The position numbers and the translations under genes are program-made. Under the pieces are notes generated by a model. The model worked only from the letters and a program-made list of their open reading frames with translations. It had not been told where the DNA came from and searched no databases. A stretch of DNA of 64,000 bases. It comes from Branchiostoma floridae. Taxonomy: Eukaryota > Chordata > Leptocardii > Amphioxiformes > Branchiostomatidae. Positions 1 to 11,881 of the stretch are shown one piece after another. The stretch's first letter is position 1. The number at the start of each line of letters is the position of its first letter. The stretch spans positions 18,903,727 through 18,967,726 of the forward strand of contig NC_049986.1 in NCBI RefSeq assembly GCF_000003815.2. The letters run 5' to 3'.

Positions 1-758
1 GTACCCGGAAAAAGATTATTTTCAAGACAATATCTTTAATATTTGATATAAGTGATTTTTATTGTATAGTGTATATCGTTACAAACTGAACAAAATGTCA
101 GTGTTTGATTGGCGTTTGAAGTAAAGAAATACTGAAGGAAGTTGTTCTTTCACTACCCCTAAAACGCTCTCACAACGACAAAAATTCGCTCTCACCCAGA
201 CCGTAAAATTCGCTCACTTCTAAAGCCGAGTTGGTAGGAGAGCCTCACGAAGTGAGAGAACTTTTTGTTCTGTGGGTGAGAGAGAATTTCAGCGTTGTGT
301 GTCGGAAAAAGATTGATTGTCAAGACCATATCTTTGGAATGAATAATTGGTATTGTATAGTGTATATCGTTAAAAAGTAAACAAAATATCAGTGTTTATT
401 TTGCGCTTGAAGTGAAACAAGAAAGCTTCTGAAAAAAAGCTGGCTGATGCGTATTTTGAAAAAAAAGCCAGTATGCAGATATATTCGAGAAAATCAGTTT
501 GTTCTTGTGTAATTCTGTGATATAGATGTTGTATGGGCATTTTGTGGAAAGTTAGAACGACATACACATGTATAAGCAGAGTATCGCACGTCTCATTCAA
601 ATATCCCAACATCGAAAAAATGCAGAAGTAGAACAGGTGCAAATGTGAGTTTTAATGTTCTATACAAAAGTATTGTTAATAATTATTTCAATGGATGCAA
701 AAATTAGTATTTTGATGGAAGTAAAAAAAGAAAAAAAAAAAGAAGGTTAAAAAAATTA

Positions 759-829
759 TTGCCTCCCCGGAATCGAACCGGGTGCATTGGTTTACAACGC
801 GCAAATTTTCCCACTGCGCTAGAAGGACC
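759..829 (-). pseudogene. tRNA-like pseudogene (degenerate acceptor stem)
   Basis: On the minus strand the sequence carries a perfect internal promoter box A (TAGCGCAGTGGG) and box B (GGTTCGATTCC). It also has a five-pair T stem (CCCGG/CCGGG), a D stem (GCGC/GCGC) and an anticodon-like stem GCGTT/AATGC around a loop with T at position 33. The D and anticodon stems compete for the same bases, and the acceptor stem pairs at only about five of seven positions, so it should not make a working tRNA. It is best read as a tRNA pseudogene or the orphan head of a tRNA-derived SINE. A T-rich run follows on the minus strand (about 720-757), which could act as a Pol III terminator. Confidence 0.6.
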
Positions 830-909
830 ATGTTCTAGCGAGGTCCGTTTAAACAGGTATATAAAATATTTGGCATGGAAAAATACTGAATGAAGTTATT
901 CTTTCACTA

Positions 910-1064
910 CTGTAAATGCAGAAATGTTCGCGGTGGATTAATGTTCGCGGTTTTCGCGGCTGCCGCACAGTGCATGGTGCTACCGCGAAATTAAAACCAC
1001 CGCGAAAAGTCCATTTTCCCGTTACCGCGAAATTAAATCCCCGCGAACTTAAATGCATTTACAG
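910..1064. mobile_element. MITE family 1, complete copy with TA target duplication
   Basis: The element begins CTGTAAATGC and ends with its inverse GCATTTACAG, and is flanked on both sides by TA. Other units of the surrounding array show the empty site (CTTTCACTACTCC), so the insertion is directly visible. The interior is made of GTTCGCGG/CCGCGAAC palindromic motifs. A TA duplication is typical of Tc1/mariner-derived MITEs. No coding capacity. Confidence 0.85.
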
Positions 1065-2485
1065 TATTCCCAAAGCGCTCTCACATCGACAAAAGTTCGC
1101 ACTCACTCAGACCCCAAAAAGCGCTCACTCCTACAGCCGGGTTGGCAAGGATGCCTCCCGAAGTGAGAGACATTTTGTTCTGTGTGTGAGAGAGAATTTC
1201 AGCGTTGTGGTCGGAGCAAGATGATTCTCAGACATATCTTTAGTATTTGTATAAGTGATGTTATTGTANNNNNNNNNNNNNNNNNNNNNNNNNNNNNNNN
1301 NNNNNNNNNNNNNNNNNNNNNNNNNNNNNNNNNNNNNNNNNNNNNNNNNNNNNNNNNNNNNNNNNNNNTCTTTCACTTCTCCAAAAGCGCTCTCAAATCG
1401 ACAAAAGTTCGCAATCACTCAGACCCCAGGAAAGCGCTCACTCCTACAGCCGCGTTGGCAGGGAAGCCTCCCGGAGTGAGAGAACTTTTTGTTCTGTGTG
1501 TGAGAGAGAATTTCAGCGTTGTGTGTCGGAAAAAGATTGATTGTCAAGACAATATCTTTAATATTTGGTATAAGTGATTGGTATTGTATAGTGTATATCG
1601 TTACAAACTGAATAAAATGTTAGTGTTTATTTTGGGTTTTAAGTAAAAAATACTAAAAGAAGTTGTTCTTTCACTACCCCAAAAGCGCTCTCACATCGAC
1701 AAAAGTTCGCACTCACTCAGACCCCAAAAAGCGCTCACTCCTACAGCCGGGTTGGCAAGGAAGCCTCCCGAAGTGAGAGAACATTTTGTTCTGTGGGTGA
1801 GAGAGAATTTCAGCGTTGTGTGTCGGAGAAAGATTGATTCTCAAGACAATATCTTTAGTATTTGGTATAAGTGATTGTTATTGTATAGTGTATATCGTTA
1901 CAAACTAGACAAAATGTCAGTGTTTATTTTGAGGTTTAAGTAAAAAATACTAAAAGAAGTTGTTCTTTCACTTCTCCAAAAGCGCTCTCACATCGACAAA
2001 AGTTCGCACTCACTCAGACCCAAAAAAAGCGCTCACTCCTACAGCCGCGTGGGCAGGGAAGCCTCCCGGAGTGAGAGAACTTTTTGTTCTTTGTGTGAGA
2101 CAGAATTTTAGCGTTAAGTGTCGGAAAAAGACTGATCGTCAAGACAATGTCTTTGGTTTAAGTGATTGTTAGTGTATGATGTATATCGTTTCAAACTATA
2201 CAAAATGTCAGTGTTTAACATGCGTTTGAAGTAAAGAAATAATAAAAGAAGTTGTTCTTGCACTATTCCGAAAGCGCTCTCACATCGACCAAATTTCGCT
2301 CTCACTCAGACCAAAAAAATCGCTCACTCCTACAGCCTGATCGGCGGGGAAAGCCTCCGAGGTGAGAGAACTTTTTGTTCCGTGGGTGAGAGAGAAATTC
2401 TGCGTTGTGTGTCGGAATGATATGATTGTCGAGGAAATGTCTATAATATAACAGAATGTCATTTTTGAAAAGGTTTATTATTGGA

Positions 2486-4092
2486 AACTGAAGAAAATGA
2501 CGCTGTTCATTGCCTTTATGAAGATAAGGAAACTGAACCAAGTTATTCTTCCACTACTCCGAAAGCGCTCTCACATCGACCAAATTTTGCTCTCACTCAG
2601 ACCAAAATAAATCGCTCACTCCTCCAGCCAGATCGGCGGGGAAAGCCCTCGAGGTGAAAGAACTTTTTGTTCTGTGGGTGAGAGAGAATTTCTGCGTTGT
2701 GTGTCGGAATAAAGTGATTGTCGAGGAAATGTCTATAATATAACAGAATGTCATTGTTAAAATGGTTTATTATTTGAAACTGAAGAAAATGACACTGTTC
2801 ATTCCCCTTTAGAAGTTAAGAAAACTCAAGAAAGTTATTCTTCCACTACTCCGAAAGCGCTCTCACATCAACAAAGTTTCGCTCTCACTCAGACCAAAGT
2901 AATCGCTCACTCCTCCAGCCGGGTTGGTAGGGGAAGCCTCGCGGAGTGAGAGAACTTTTTGTTCTGTGGGTGAGAGAGAATTTCAGCGTTGTGTGTCGGA
3001 ATAATATGACTGTCGAGGAAATGTCTATAATATAACAGAATGTCATTGTTAAAAAGGTTTATTAGTGGAAACAAGAAAATGACACTGTTCATTGCCATTT
3101 GGAAGTTAAGAAAACTCAAGCAAGTTATTCTTCCACTACTTCGAAAGCACTCTCACATCGACCAAATTTCGCTCTCACTCAGACCAAAAAAATCGCTCAC
3201 TCCTCCAGCCTGATCGGCNNNNNNNNNNNNNNNNNNNNNNNNNNNNNNNNNNNNNNNNNNNNNNNNNNNNNNNNNNNNNNNNNNNNNNNNNNNNNNNNNN
3301 NNNNNNNNNNNNNNNNNNNNNNNNNNNNNNNNNNNNNNNNNNNNNNNNNNNNNNNNNNNAACTGAAGAAAATGACGCTGTTCATTGCCTTTATGAAGATA
3401 AGGAAACTGAACCAAGTTATTCTTCCACTACTCCGAAAGCGCTCTCACATCGACCAAATTTTGCTCTCACTCAGACCAAAATAAATCGCTCACTCCTCCA
3501 GCCAGATCGGCGGGGAAAGCCCTCGAGGTGAAAGAACTTTTTGTTCTGTGGGTGAGAGAGAATTTCTGCGTTGTGTGTCGGAATAAAGTGATTGTCGAGG
3601 AAATGTCTATAATATAACAGAATGTCATTGTTAAAATGGTTTATTATTTGAAACTGAAGAAAATGACACTGTTCATTCCCCTTTAGAAGTTAAGAAAACT
3701 CAAGAAAGTTATTCTTCCACTACTCCGAAAGCGCTCTCACATCAACAAAGTTTCGCTCTCACTCAGACCAAAGTAATCGCTCACTCCTCCAGCCGGGTTG
3801 GTAGGGGAAGCCTCGCGGAGTGAGAGAACTTTTTGTTCTGTGGGTGAGAGAGAATTTCAGCGTTGTGTGTCGGAATAATATGACTGTCGAGGAAATGTCT
3901 ATAATATAACAGAATGTCATTGTTAAAAAGGTTTATTAGTGGAAACAAGAAAATGACACTGTTCATTGCCATTTGGAAGTTAAGAAAACTCAAGCAAGTT
4001 ATTCTTCCACTACTTCGAAAGCACTCTCACATCGACCAAATTTCGCTCTCACTCAGACCAAAAAAATCGCTCACTCCTCCAGCCTGATCGGC
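2486..4092. repeat. Higher-order duplication of a three-unit block (874-bp offset)
   Basis: Bases 2486-3218 reappear at 3360-4092 at a constant offset of 874 bp with no difference that I could see by eye. That is three basic units. The first copy runs directly into the N gap at 3219-3359. It is either a very recent three-unit duplication or an assembly artefact of the kind in which a gap separates two versions of the same sequence. Confidence 0.75.
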
Positions 4093-4760
4093 GGGGAAAG
4101 CCTCCGAGGTGAGAGAACTTTTTGTTCCGTGGGTGAGAGAGAAATTCTGCGTTGTGTGTCGGAATGATATGATTGTCGAGGAAATGTCTATAATATAACA
4201 GAATGTCATTTTTGAAAAGGTTTATAATTGGAAACTGAAGAAAATGGCGCTGTTCATTGCCTTTAAGAAGATAAGAAAACTCAAGCAAGTTATTCTTCTA
4301 CTACTCCAAAAGCGCTCTCACATCGACCAAATTTCGCTCTCACTCAGACCAAAATAAATCGCTCACTCCTCCAGCCGGGTTGGCGGGGAAAGCCCCCGAG
4401 GTGAAAGAACTTTTTGTTCTGTGGGTGAGAGAGAAATTCTGCGTTGTGTGTCGGAATAAAGTGATTGTCGAGGAAATGTCTATAACATAACAGAATGTCA
4501 TTGTTAAAATGGTTTATTAGAGGAAACTGAAGAAAATAACACTGTTAATTGCCATTTGGAAGTTCAGAAAACTCAAGCAAGTTATTCTTCCACTATTCCG
4601 AAAGCGCTCTCACATCGACCAAATTTCGCTCTCACTCAGACGAAAAAAATCGCTCACTCCTACAGCCGGGTTGGCAGGGAAAGCCTCGCGAAGTGAGAGA
4701 ACTTTTTGTGCTGTGTGTGAGAGAGAATTCTAGTGTTTGTGTGTCGGAATAAAAATGTCT

Positions 4761-6265
4761 GATGTATCAAAGAATAGTTTGTCTTTGGAAAGAATAATTC
4801 GATATGTGTTTGAGAGTTGATTTCTGCAAGTGTTTGAGACAAAAAAATTGCACATTTGTTGACGCGACATATTCTCGTGGTGTCTGTACTATGTGAAGAA
4901 TGCAATCAACCCCCAAAACTTTAAAGTCGTCGTACTTATACATCCGAACAAAGATCTTTTAACCAGTTCTCTTCAGGGACGGATTTTTTTCCACCTTTAG
5001 CTTTCTTACCATGGGTGACTGACTTGCAGAAACTTCTTGCTGTGTATGTGAAAAAAAATTCAGCCTCAGTTTTTGGATAATATTTGTTTTTACAGATATG
5101 ATGTATGACTGCACGAACGATCGGAAAGAGTATCTAAGAAAGGTATCGAGCTTGCAAGTTTGAGTCGGTGACATGTGTGCGTACATTCTATGAATCTATG
5201 AGACATTCCAGCTACGGTATATTTCAAATACATGTCTCTATGGGAAAAAGGCAAATCATATAAGCTATATAACAGGTCCAAAGTCAAATTCATGCTGGCC
5301 ATTGTATCATTAATGCTGAAATAGAAATGGATTTGAATACCGGTCACGGTATTCACTAAAACAATATAATAGCCTCTATATTGAAGAATAAAGTACATGT
5401 TGAACCGAGAAACCGTCTGTATATGCTTGCATTTATAACATTTGTGAAGAATGATATAGGACAACACATGGTAAAAAAATCACCTTTTGAAAATCTGTTA
5501 CTGTGTGCGAAGTTTTTCAACTTTGGAGTGGGAGAGAAAAATCTGTCGATGTGTGTGACCTTTTCCAACGGTTGTGTGAGAGAGAAAAATCTGTCAATGT
5601 GTGCGACCTTTTTCAACTGTTGTGTGAGAGAGAAAAATCTGTCTGTGTGTGAGACCTTTTTCAACCCTTCTGTGTGAGAGAAAATTCGTTCTATGTATAC
5701 GTTTAATTTTGCAACACTTGGCCCCCAATAGTCTGCGGCATGACTAAATGTACTTCAGCTTTGGTACATCTACTATGTTCTTTTATTCCTGCTAAAACTA
5801 TTTTGTTGCTTTTAAAGATCTAATTTTTTTAAAGTACAATATTCAAAGATTTTGTGGACACATAACTAGTATGAACCGCCATTCAGCGACATCGCAGTGA
5901 GAATTGTTCGCTGGTCCGGATTTATCGGAACAAAAGGTAAATTGGTGGATAATTTCTTCTCGGGCGACTGAACTCTCACGGGACTTCCAGCCCACTAGCT
6001 CTCTTTGAATATAACAGGTCGAGGTCTCTTTAACCGCTGAACAAAGATGGTATTATAACATTTTTCACATTCTGCGCAACATTAAATTAGCCCAAGTGAA
6101 GGACGCTCTCTCCTTAATCGACGTTTACTAACATACGTTTTGCTCGTAATGACTGCCTCGTAAATAGTTAGTAGTTGTCTTTACTCGTAACGTCCCGGTC
6201 GAACCAGTCTATAAGAGTTATCTTTCCATTGAATTTGTAAACACACGTCGAAAGGACTGGCAAAG
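4761..6265. other. Intergenic spacer upstream of the sialyltransferase gene
   Basis: Apart from the 54-bp tandem repeat, I see no exon, RNA gene or mobile element that can be supported here. The last few hundred bases must hold the promoter and 5' UTR of the sialyltransferase gene. No convincing TATA box was identified. Confidence 0.5.
5525..5690. repeat. Tandem repeat, ~54-bp unit, 3-4 copies
   Basis: Units of the form TGTGTGAGAGAGAAAAATC followed by TGTCNATGTGTGCGACC and TTTTTCAAC are repeated head to tail. The GTGTGAGAGAGAA motif resembles the right arm of the 290-bp array units, so this may be a diverged relative. The open frame through it is a consequence of the 54-bp period being divisible by three and is not taken as a gene. 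Confidence 0.8.
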
Positions 6266-8578
6266 ATGGCGTCCAAACTAGCTGTTATGTCGTCTGGAGA
6301 CCAGGATACCTCTACCCCGAGACGCAAGAACCCAGGAAGACGAGTCGTCATCTTGATAGGTTTCTTTGCTGTCATCACATCGGTTCATTTCCTTCTAAGC
6401 GTCTTCGTAAGGTAAGAATTGGTCCACCGTTTGGCGCACTAACGATAATATAGAATTGTAGACGAGACAGACCTGAGTGGAGGGTTGGAGAAATCTATAT
6501 CATAAATCTATACCGACCCCAAGGGCTACTTGTGCAAGATGTATACATGTATTACATGAATTAATATATGTATGAAAAAAATGTATGAATTTAAGCAATA
6601 ATTCACAGTATAGTAATGACTGTAAGGTAATATTGGTGGAATTTTCAGAGTCAACCACGGCCTTGCGATGTGTCCTGTATTTTTTCCCTTTTGATTATTC
6701 CTTTTCCTGTCAACGTTCTTCTTGAAGTTTTCTCTCATTTCAAACTAGACTTTACATGTACTATTGCAGTGAAGACGTGACAATGCCTGTTCGGCAATAC
6801 AAGCTGCAGAGAAACCTGACAACAAACGTGACTGTTCAGCCTGGCGTGACATCCCGTGAACCGGTCCAGGCGTCTGTCTCTCTTTCACCCGACCCCACAT
6901 GGACCTTTAACGCCCAAGCGGTGCAAGATCTAAGGTCAGTGAAGAGTCTGAAGACTTTCTCCAAAGAGACAATTTCATCTACACACAAATGTCTGGGAAA
7001 AGACCCATTTCTTCTGTTCTCTTCTTTAAGCCGAGCAGCCCTATATTTACAGTTACAATTTCAATGTTCTCTAAAGCAAAGTCTTCACCATGTGATAATT
7101 ATTGTAGCAGTAGCGTTACTTACGTTTTGTCGAGTTGTGTACATGTGCATTTCTCGAGCTCACCAAGACGACTCTGCCATTTTGAAGTCTTCACAATTCA
7201 GATATCGATTTTACCAGGTTTATTATAACAACAATCTCTTCATCTCTCTTGTTAAGCGTTCAATTATCAATGAAAAATACAGGTAACGGTACCTCCATGA
7301 ATTTCTCATCGTACAGGAAATCTACCTCGAGACTACACCCTGACGTATTCCTTGAGAGAAGCACGTTGGGGAATACGAAGGAAAAACCTCCACCGACCTG
7401 TAATGTTACAACGAAACGCAGCAACACCACAGTGTGCCCATCACAACACAACGTCGGTCATTACCGAACATGTGCTGTTGTGGGCAACAGCGGCATACTC
7501 CTGGGGAGCGATTGCGGTCCCGCCATCGACTCCAAAGACTACATCATACGGATAGACCTCCCGGCTGTGAAGGGGTTTGAAAGAGACGTTGGACGGAGGA
7601 CAAACATGACAGTTTTGAACATGAGCACGCCAAAGCGACTTGAAACCTCGTCACAGATGACGAACCGGAGTCAGGATGTGTACAAGAGTCGTTTGCAGAA
7701 CATCGACGGTTCAGTTTTAGTGGCAGACAGACTGTCCGTGGGTAAACTAAGGAGGGCTCTCATGAAGTACCGACTGTCCTTCGTCTTGTTCATCAGTTCA
7801 AAGAGGCTGAAAATGGGTAGTGGAGTTCGCAGGTAATATTCAACTTTCTTCTCTCTAGTTTTTTCACTCTCTCTCTATCTCTTCTCGTTTCACTCTATCT
7901 CTATCTCTTCATCGCTCTTCAGCTGGTGCTGATGCAAACTCTCTGTCTTACTTTCTCTACCACACAATCTCTTTCTTTCTCTCTTTTGCACTATCCTTCC
8001 CCCTCTCTCTCTCTCTTTCTGCATAAGATTTAAAGAACCTCTGGTTAGATTGTGATGGACGCTGGTAGGTGTTGGGAAAACAGAGGTCAAGGCGGGTTTC
8101 ATTGGGGCTATAGTGATTCATAATTTATCCTGAATAATTACGATTTCGATTTCTGTTGCAGATAGCTTTTGATGTCAAGGAGGAGTGCTGTAGGTTTGTT
8201 AAGGAACTGTTAGGGCACTTTTGTTAAGATGTTTCGAAGAGAGAATTATAGAACAAATGAATGAAGAATTTTTGTATCTGTTTCTTCAGTGTGGCGTCTG
8301 GAATATCCGGGAAACGCTCTGTCGGAAGTCCGTCCACTGGCCTTGTCACTGTGTTCATGGCTAGCACTTTTTGTGACCAGCTCCATCTGTACGGCTTCTT
8401 CCCTTTCCAACGGGATGAGAAGAAGAGACCCGTGCCCTACCACTACTACCCGGGCGATTCCGTCAAGCCGATCCTCCAGGCTGGAAAGCACCACATGAGT
8501 AACGAGTACAATTTGTACAAGAAGTTACAGAAACGGGGCGTTTTGAAGCTTCAAGTTGGGAAGTGTGGAAAACAGTGA
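6266..8578 (+). CDS. Alpha-2,8-sialyltransferase (ST8Sia family, GT29), Golgi type II membrane protein
   Basis: Four exons: 6266-6411, 6770-6934, 7317-7832 and 8290-8578, every junction in phase 2, giving 371 aa. Residues 1-25 form a short cytoplasmic tail and about 27-48 a hydrophobic signal anchor (VVILIGFFAVITSVHFLL), the type II layout of Golgi sialyltransferases. The large sialylmotif starts at about residue 155 with CAVVGNSGILLGSDCG. The small motif lies in exon 4 (PSTGLVTVFMASTFCDQLHL, residues 290-309). Motif III is PVPYHYY (323-329). The VS motif is H343-x4-E348. The invariant cysteines of the L and S motifs (156 and 304) are present, as are sequons NVT at 133 and NTT at 140. Family knowledge: these enzymes transfer sialic acid from CMP-sialate to sialylated glycans. 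The motif wording is closest to ST8Sia. Which subfamily and which acceptor cannot be told from sequence alone. It looks intact. Confidence 0.93.
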
Positions 8579-9238
8579 AAATTCTACATCTCTCGCAACA
8601 CTACATCTCGACTTTTGGGACAAGGCTAAAAAAACAGCCAAAGGAAGCTGCACAAGACCAATGCCATTAGGTACACAAGATGATGAATGTTTTTTCTTGC
8701 AATTGTGTTGGAACAAAGCTTTTAACTGTTCAACTATGGTTTCTACCAACGCAGATGAGTCTTCATTCGAAGATCTCGTTAATAGCATGTACTAAAAGAA
8801 GAGAAAAAAATCCCCAGTGACGGACCACATTGCTAGAAGCAACTGTGTGTTTAGCTGGGCAAGGAAATAGACAAGATAACAGTCGTATTCGGTGGATCAA
8901 GGAGGTGGTCTGGACAAGAAAGTCAACCATTGCATCATCATGGATAGATTGTTCAGCTTCTTCTTCTTTCACAAAATAGGACTGAAATTTGGATGCGGAA
9001 AATGCGGATGCGTAGTACGCGGATGTTGTCCATAATATCAAGTCTGGGTGGTATGCAACCCAAATGATCAACATTCTTAGTGTACATATACATGTATAAT
9101 CAGTTAGATATCTGTTTTTACAATGCACTAACGTTACGTTAACGTTGTCACACGCTCTTTCCAACTGTCTTATCGTTCGTTTTTGTGTGCAACTTAGCCT
9201 GATCTTCATTCGCGCACACATCAGAGTTGCTGGGAGAG

Positions 9239-9244
9239 AATAAA
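9239..9244 (+). terminator. Candidate poly(A) signal of the sialyltransferase gene
   Basis: AATAAA lies about 660 bp after the sialyltransferase stop codon in otherwise non-coding sequence, implying a 3' UTR of about 0.7 kb. Assignment is by position and hexamer only. Confidence 0.5.
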
Positions 9245-11880
9245 GTCTGTGTAACAAAACTATTCCCGTTTCTATTCATATAGAGCCGTACTTAAGGATC
9301 ATAAGGTTCTTTGATCTGTCAATAATACTATACATACATTTATATATGGGACGTATAAAAGTATGTATGTGTGTGTGTGTGTGAGCGTACATGTGTGTGT
9401 GTTTGCATGTAACGTTACGTGGCTGTGAGTGCAAGTGCAAGTAAATCTCAAAATTATCATCTTCACTCTTTTTCAATTAACTTGAATGCCTCATTCAGTA
9501 AAAACAGCCCCTTTATTGTATGTTCGGTACATATCATATTACAACATATTAAGCATTTACACTGTAATGCAACTTCCCGTAGTAATAAGCCTGAAGTACA
9601 TGTATTTTTCAATGTTTATAAATTCAACTTTACAAATTGTTTCATTGCTGCATCCATGCAGTATTCCATTCTCATACAAATTATAACATTACACATAAAA
9701 TGTAGAAAAGTGTAAAATCTTGCTTAGCTTATAGACATCTTCTGTATTCAAGATTGGTATTTCAAAAAGGCAGACAACAGCGTCCATGACAAATGGAACA
9801 AATATGCGCCCTGGCGTCCTATCGGTAATTGCAATCATTGGGCTGCGATCGAAAAATGGACAGATTACATTCCATAGATAAAAACAATCTGTAATGCTTT
9901 GAGTGTTTCGTAGTCTTTTCAGTCATACTGCTACATTTTGCATGATATTCCAATTTTGGAGTCAAGGGTTAACACATGCAATTAAGGTCACATGGGGATG
10001 CAGTGCAATTGCTTATATAATCTAGTGCATGTAGTGAGGGTCTTTTGGATAGTTTTAGATGAAACTTCTCGACTGAGAATGATGTCACCATACACATAGC
10101 ACAAACATGAAATTCATCCAATGTGTGACAATTCAGACAAATGCAATGGGTTAATATTCATTGTTTACTTAACAACAGTATAAAGATGTATTTGCCCTTG
10201 TTAGCAGCTGAAAATATTACAAATTTAAAGTAAATTGCACAGTATAAAATTTAGTACAAAGACAACAACTACACCACTAGACAGCAATGCCTATTTCCGA
10301 CAATAATTTCAACGGATAATTGCACTACACCAATATGCAACTCTGAATTCATAATTTTGTTTTCATTAGCAGCTTTTATGATTTAATTCAATGCAAAGAT
10401 AGCTGGGACTAACTTTTTCCTATCAATGTCCACCGTAAAATTTTAAACGTCATTTCACTGATTTCAGATTTCATCAACCTTACCCATTTCTACTTGTCTC
10501 TCTCTCTCTCTCTCAATGCAGAGCTTTTTCTCCATCTGAAGTTCAGTAACTCTACTTGAAAAACCACTACCCAATCATTCAAGATCTACTAAACCAGGAC
10601 CAGGTCTCCTGAACCTGTCCCTCCATCCTGGGATGGAATTTTGCTTGCTGGGACGAGCAAAAATTTCACCCCGTGTGTAAAAAAAATCTTAACTTCATGA
10701 CATGAAAATATATTCTTGCATTGCCAACCTTAGATGCATGTAACATATTTAACATTTTGCATGTCTAACATTAATCATACTTTTGAGGCAGTTCTGAGCA
10801 CAGACTGAGGTAACTTTCTTGCTATGAATTGAGCAAACAACAACTGGATCTTTTGCCTACTTAAATGCATCTGGCTTTTCTAAACAACATTCAACAAATA
10901 AGATTAGTATATATATACAAAGCTGAACAGCAGCAGGTTGTAAATGCTTTCCACTTTTTTTACAAATATTGTCATCATTTGGTACTCTTTTCTTCATGAA
11001 AGCCCAAGTCTGCATATCTCTGATGCCCCAATGATGCTACATGCACTTAATGTACACAGCATGTACAATGTAGTCACATGCACAACAGGAATAAATGTCA
11101 GTATACAAAATTTGCTGTCAGCCAATACAAAGGCTTGGACTATGAAAATTCATTATCAATTTTGGGATAAATTTGAACATTCCTTATTCACTAGTACTAT
11201 CATTACAAACAAGACTTATTCATTAGACTACAGAATGCTGACTGACAAAGGTGTAAAATGCTGCATGTTATCAAAGGCCACACCAGCCCAATTCCTTGGC
11301 TTACAGACACTTCTAAGTAATACAAGGAAGACAAGAACATGAAAAGAAAGAGTTGGGAGAAAACGGCAATTCCTATATTCACCATCTGTGCGCATATAAT
11401 ACAATATTATGACAAGTGTAATACAAATATAAATGAGTACTTTTTTCTGTTTTTAGATCTCATTGGGGAGATTTAGACAAGAGTTATAAACTCAATGCTG
11501 CAGCTACGATCTCTGAACCTCAGGTCAATGGATACTTTTATTTCTGTCTTTCGATTAATTGGGGAGATTTGGACAAATGCGACATCATTATAAATCTGAT
11601 GTGCCTACAACCTCTGAACCTCAGGTCATCAGGGAGGCACTTAAGGCTGTCTTTTTTATCAGAGCACATTGAATTTTGTCTTTCCAACTCACAAAGCCTA
11701 ACACACACACATTGTCCATTCTTTTTGTCATTCTTGTGTGAAAGAGTAAACATTTTTTAATCTCTTTTTTAAACTATGACAGCCAATGAATCAGCTTGGT
11801 GTGGCCTAACATGAAATATTACCCTACACCAGTACTCATTCAAACCAGAGCTAGTATGTTGAGTATTGTTGTACATCTCA
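9245..11880. other. AT-rich intergenic stretch without recognisable genes
   Basis: No exon with flanking splice signals or family resemblance was found. There is a TG/GTAC-rich patch at 9362-9412 and a short TC run at 10500-10514. On the minus strand a possible AATAAA lies at 11537-11542, about 1 kb beyond the stop codon of the nine-exon gene. It could be that gene's poly(A) signal but is weakly supported. Confidence 0.5.
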
Positions 11881-11881
11881 A

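Larger units (their letters stand above)
150..4760. repeat. Tandem array of ~290-bp hairpin-forming units
   Basis: About fourteen diverged copies of a 284-298 bp unit are visible. Successive units can be anchored on CTCTCACATCGAC near 1078, 1390, 1688, 1985, 2278, 2570, 2866, 3150, 3442, 3738, 4023, 4314 and 4608, with a diverged copy at 169. Each unit has a core of about 150 bp whose left half (CGCTCTCACTCAGACC, then CGCTCACTCC) is complementary to its right half (GGAGTGAGAGAAC, then GGGTGAGAGAGAATTT), so one strand could fold into a long imperfect stem around a loop near GCCGGGTTGGC. Open frames in the array restart in each unit and are shadows. The array is interrupted at about 430-900 by unrelated sequence and by two N gaps. 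Function unknown. Confidence 0.9.

Noticed and set aside
1182-4752. Many 60-130 codon open frames in the 290-bp array, with repeated peptides such as RENFSV and SALTSTK
   Set aside because: They follow the repeat period, occur in several frames and on both strands, and no start or splice context is conserved. Some are bridged only by N.
5525-5690. Regular short repeats that might suggest a CRISPR array
   Set aside because: The repeats are contiguous without unique spacers, and the window is clearly eukaryotic.
7352-7555. Open frame overlapping the sialyltransferase L motif in another frame
   Set aside because: Shadow of the exon that encodes CAVVGNSGILLGS in the correct frame.
10944-11342. 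132-codon plus-strand open frame
   Set aside because: AT-rich, no recognisable motif, no splice or promoter context and codon content like the flanking non-coding DNA.
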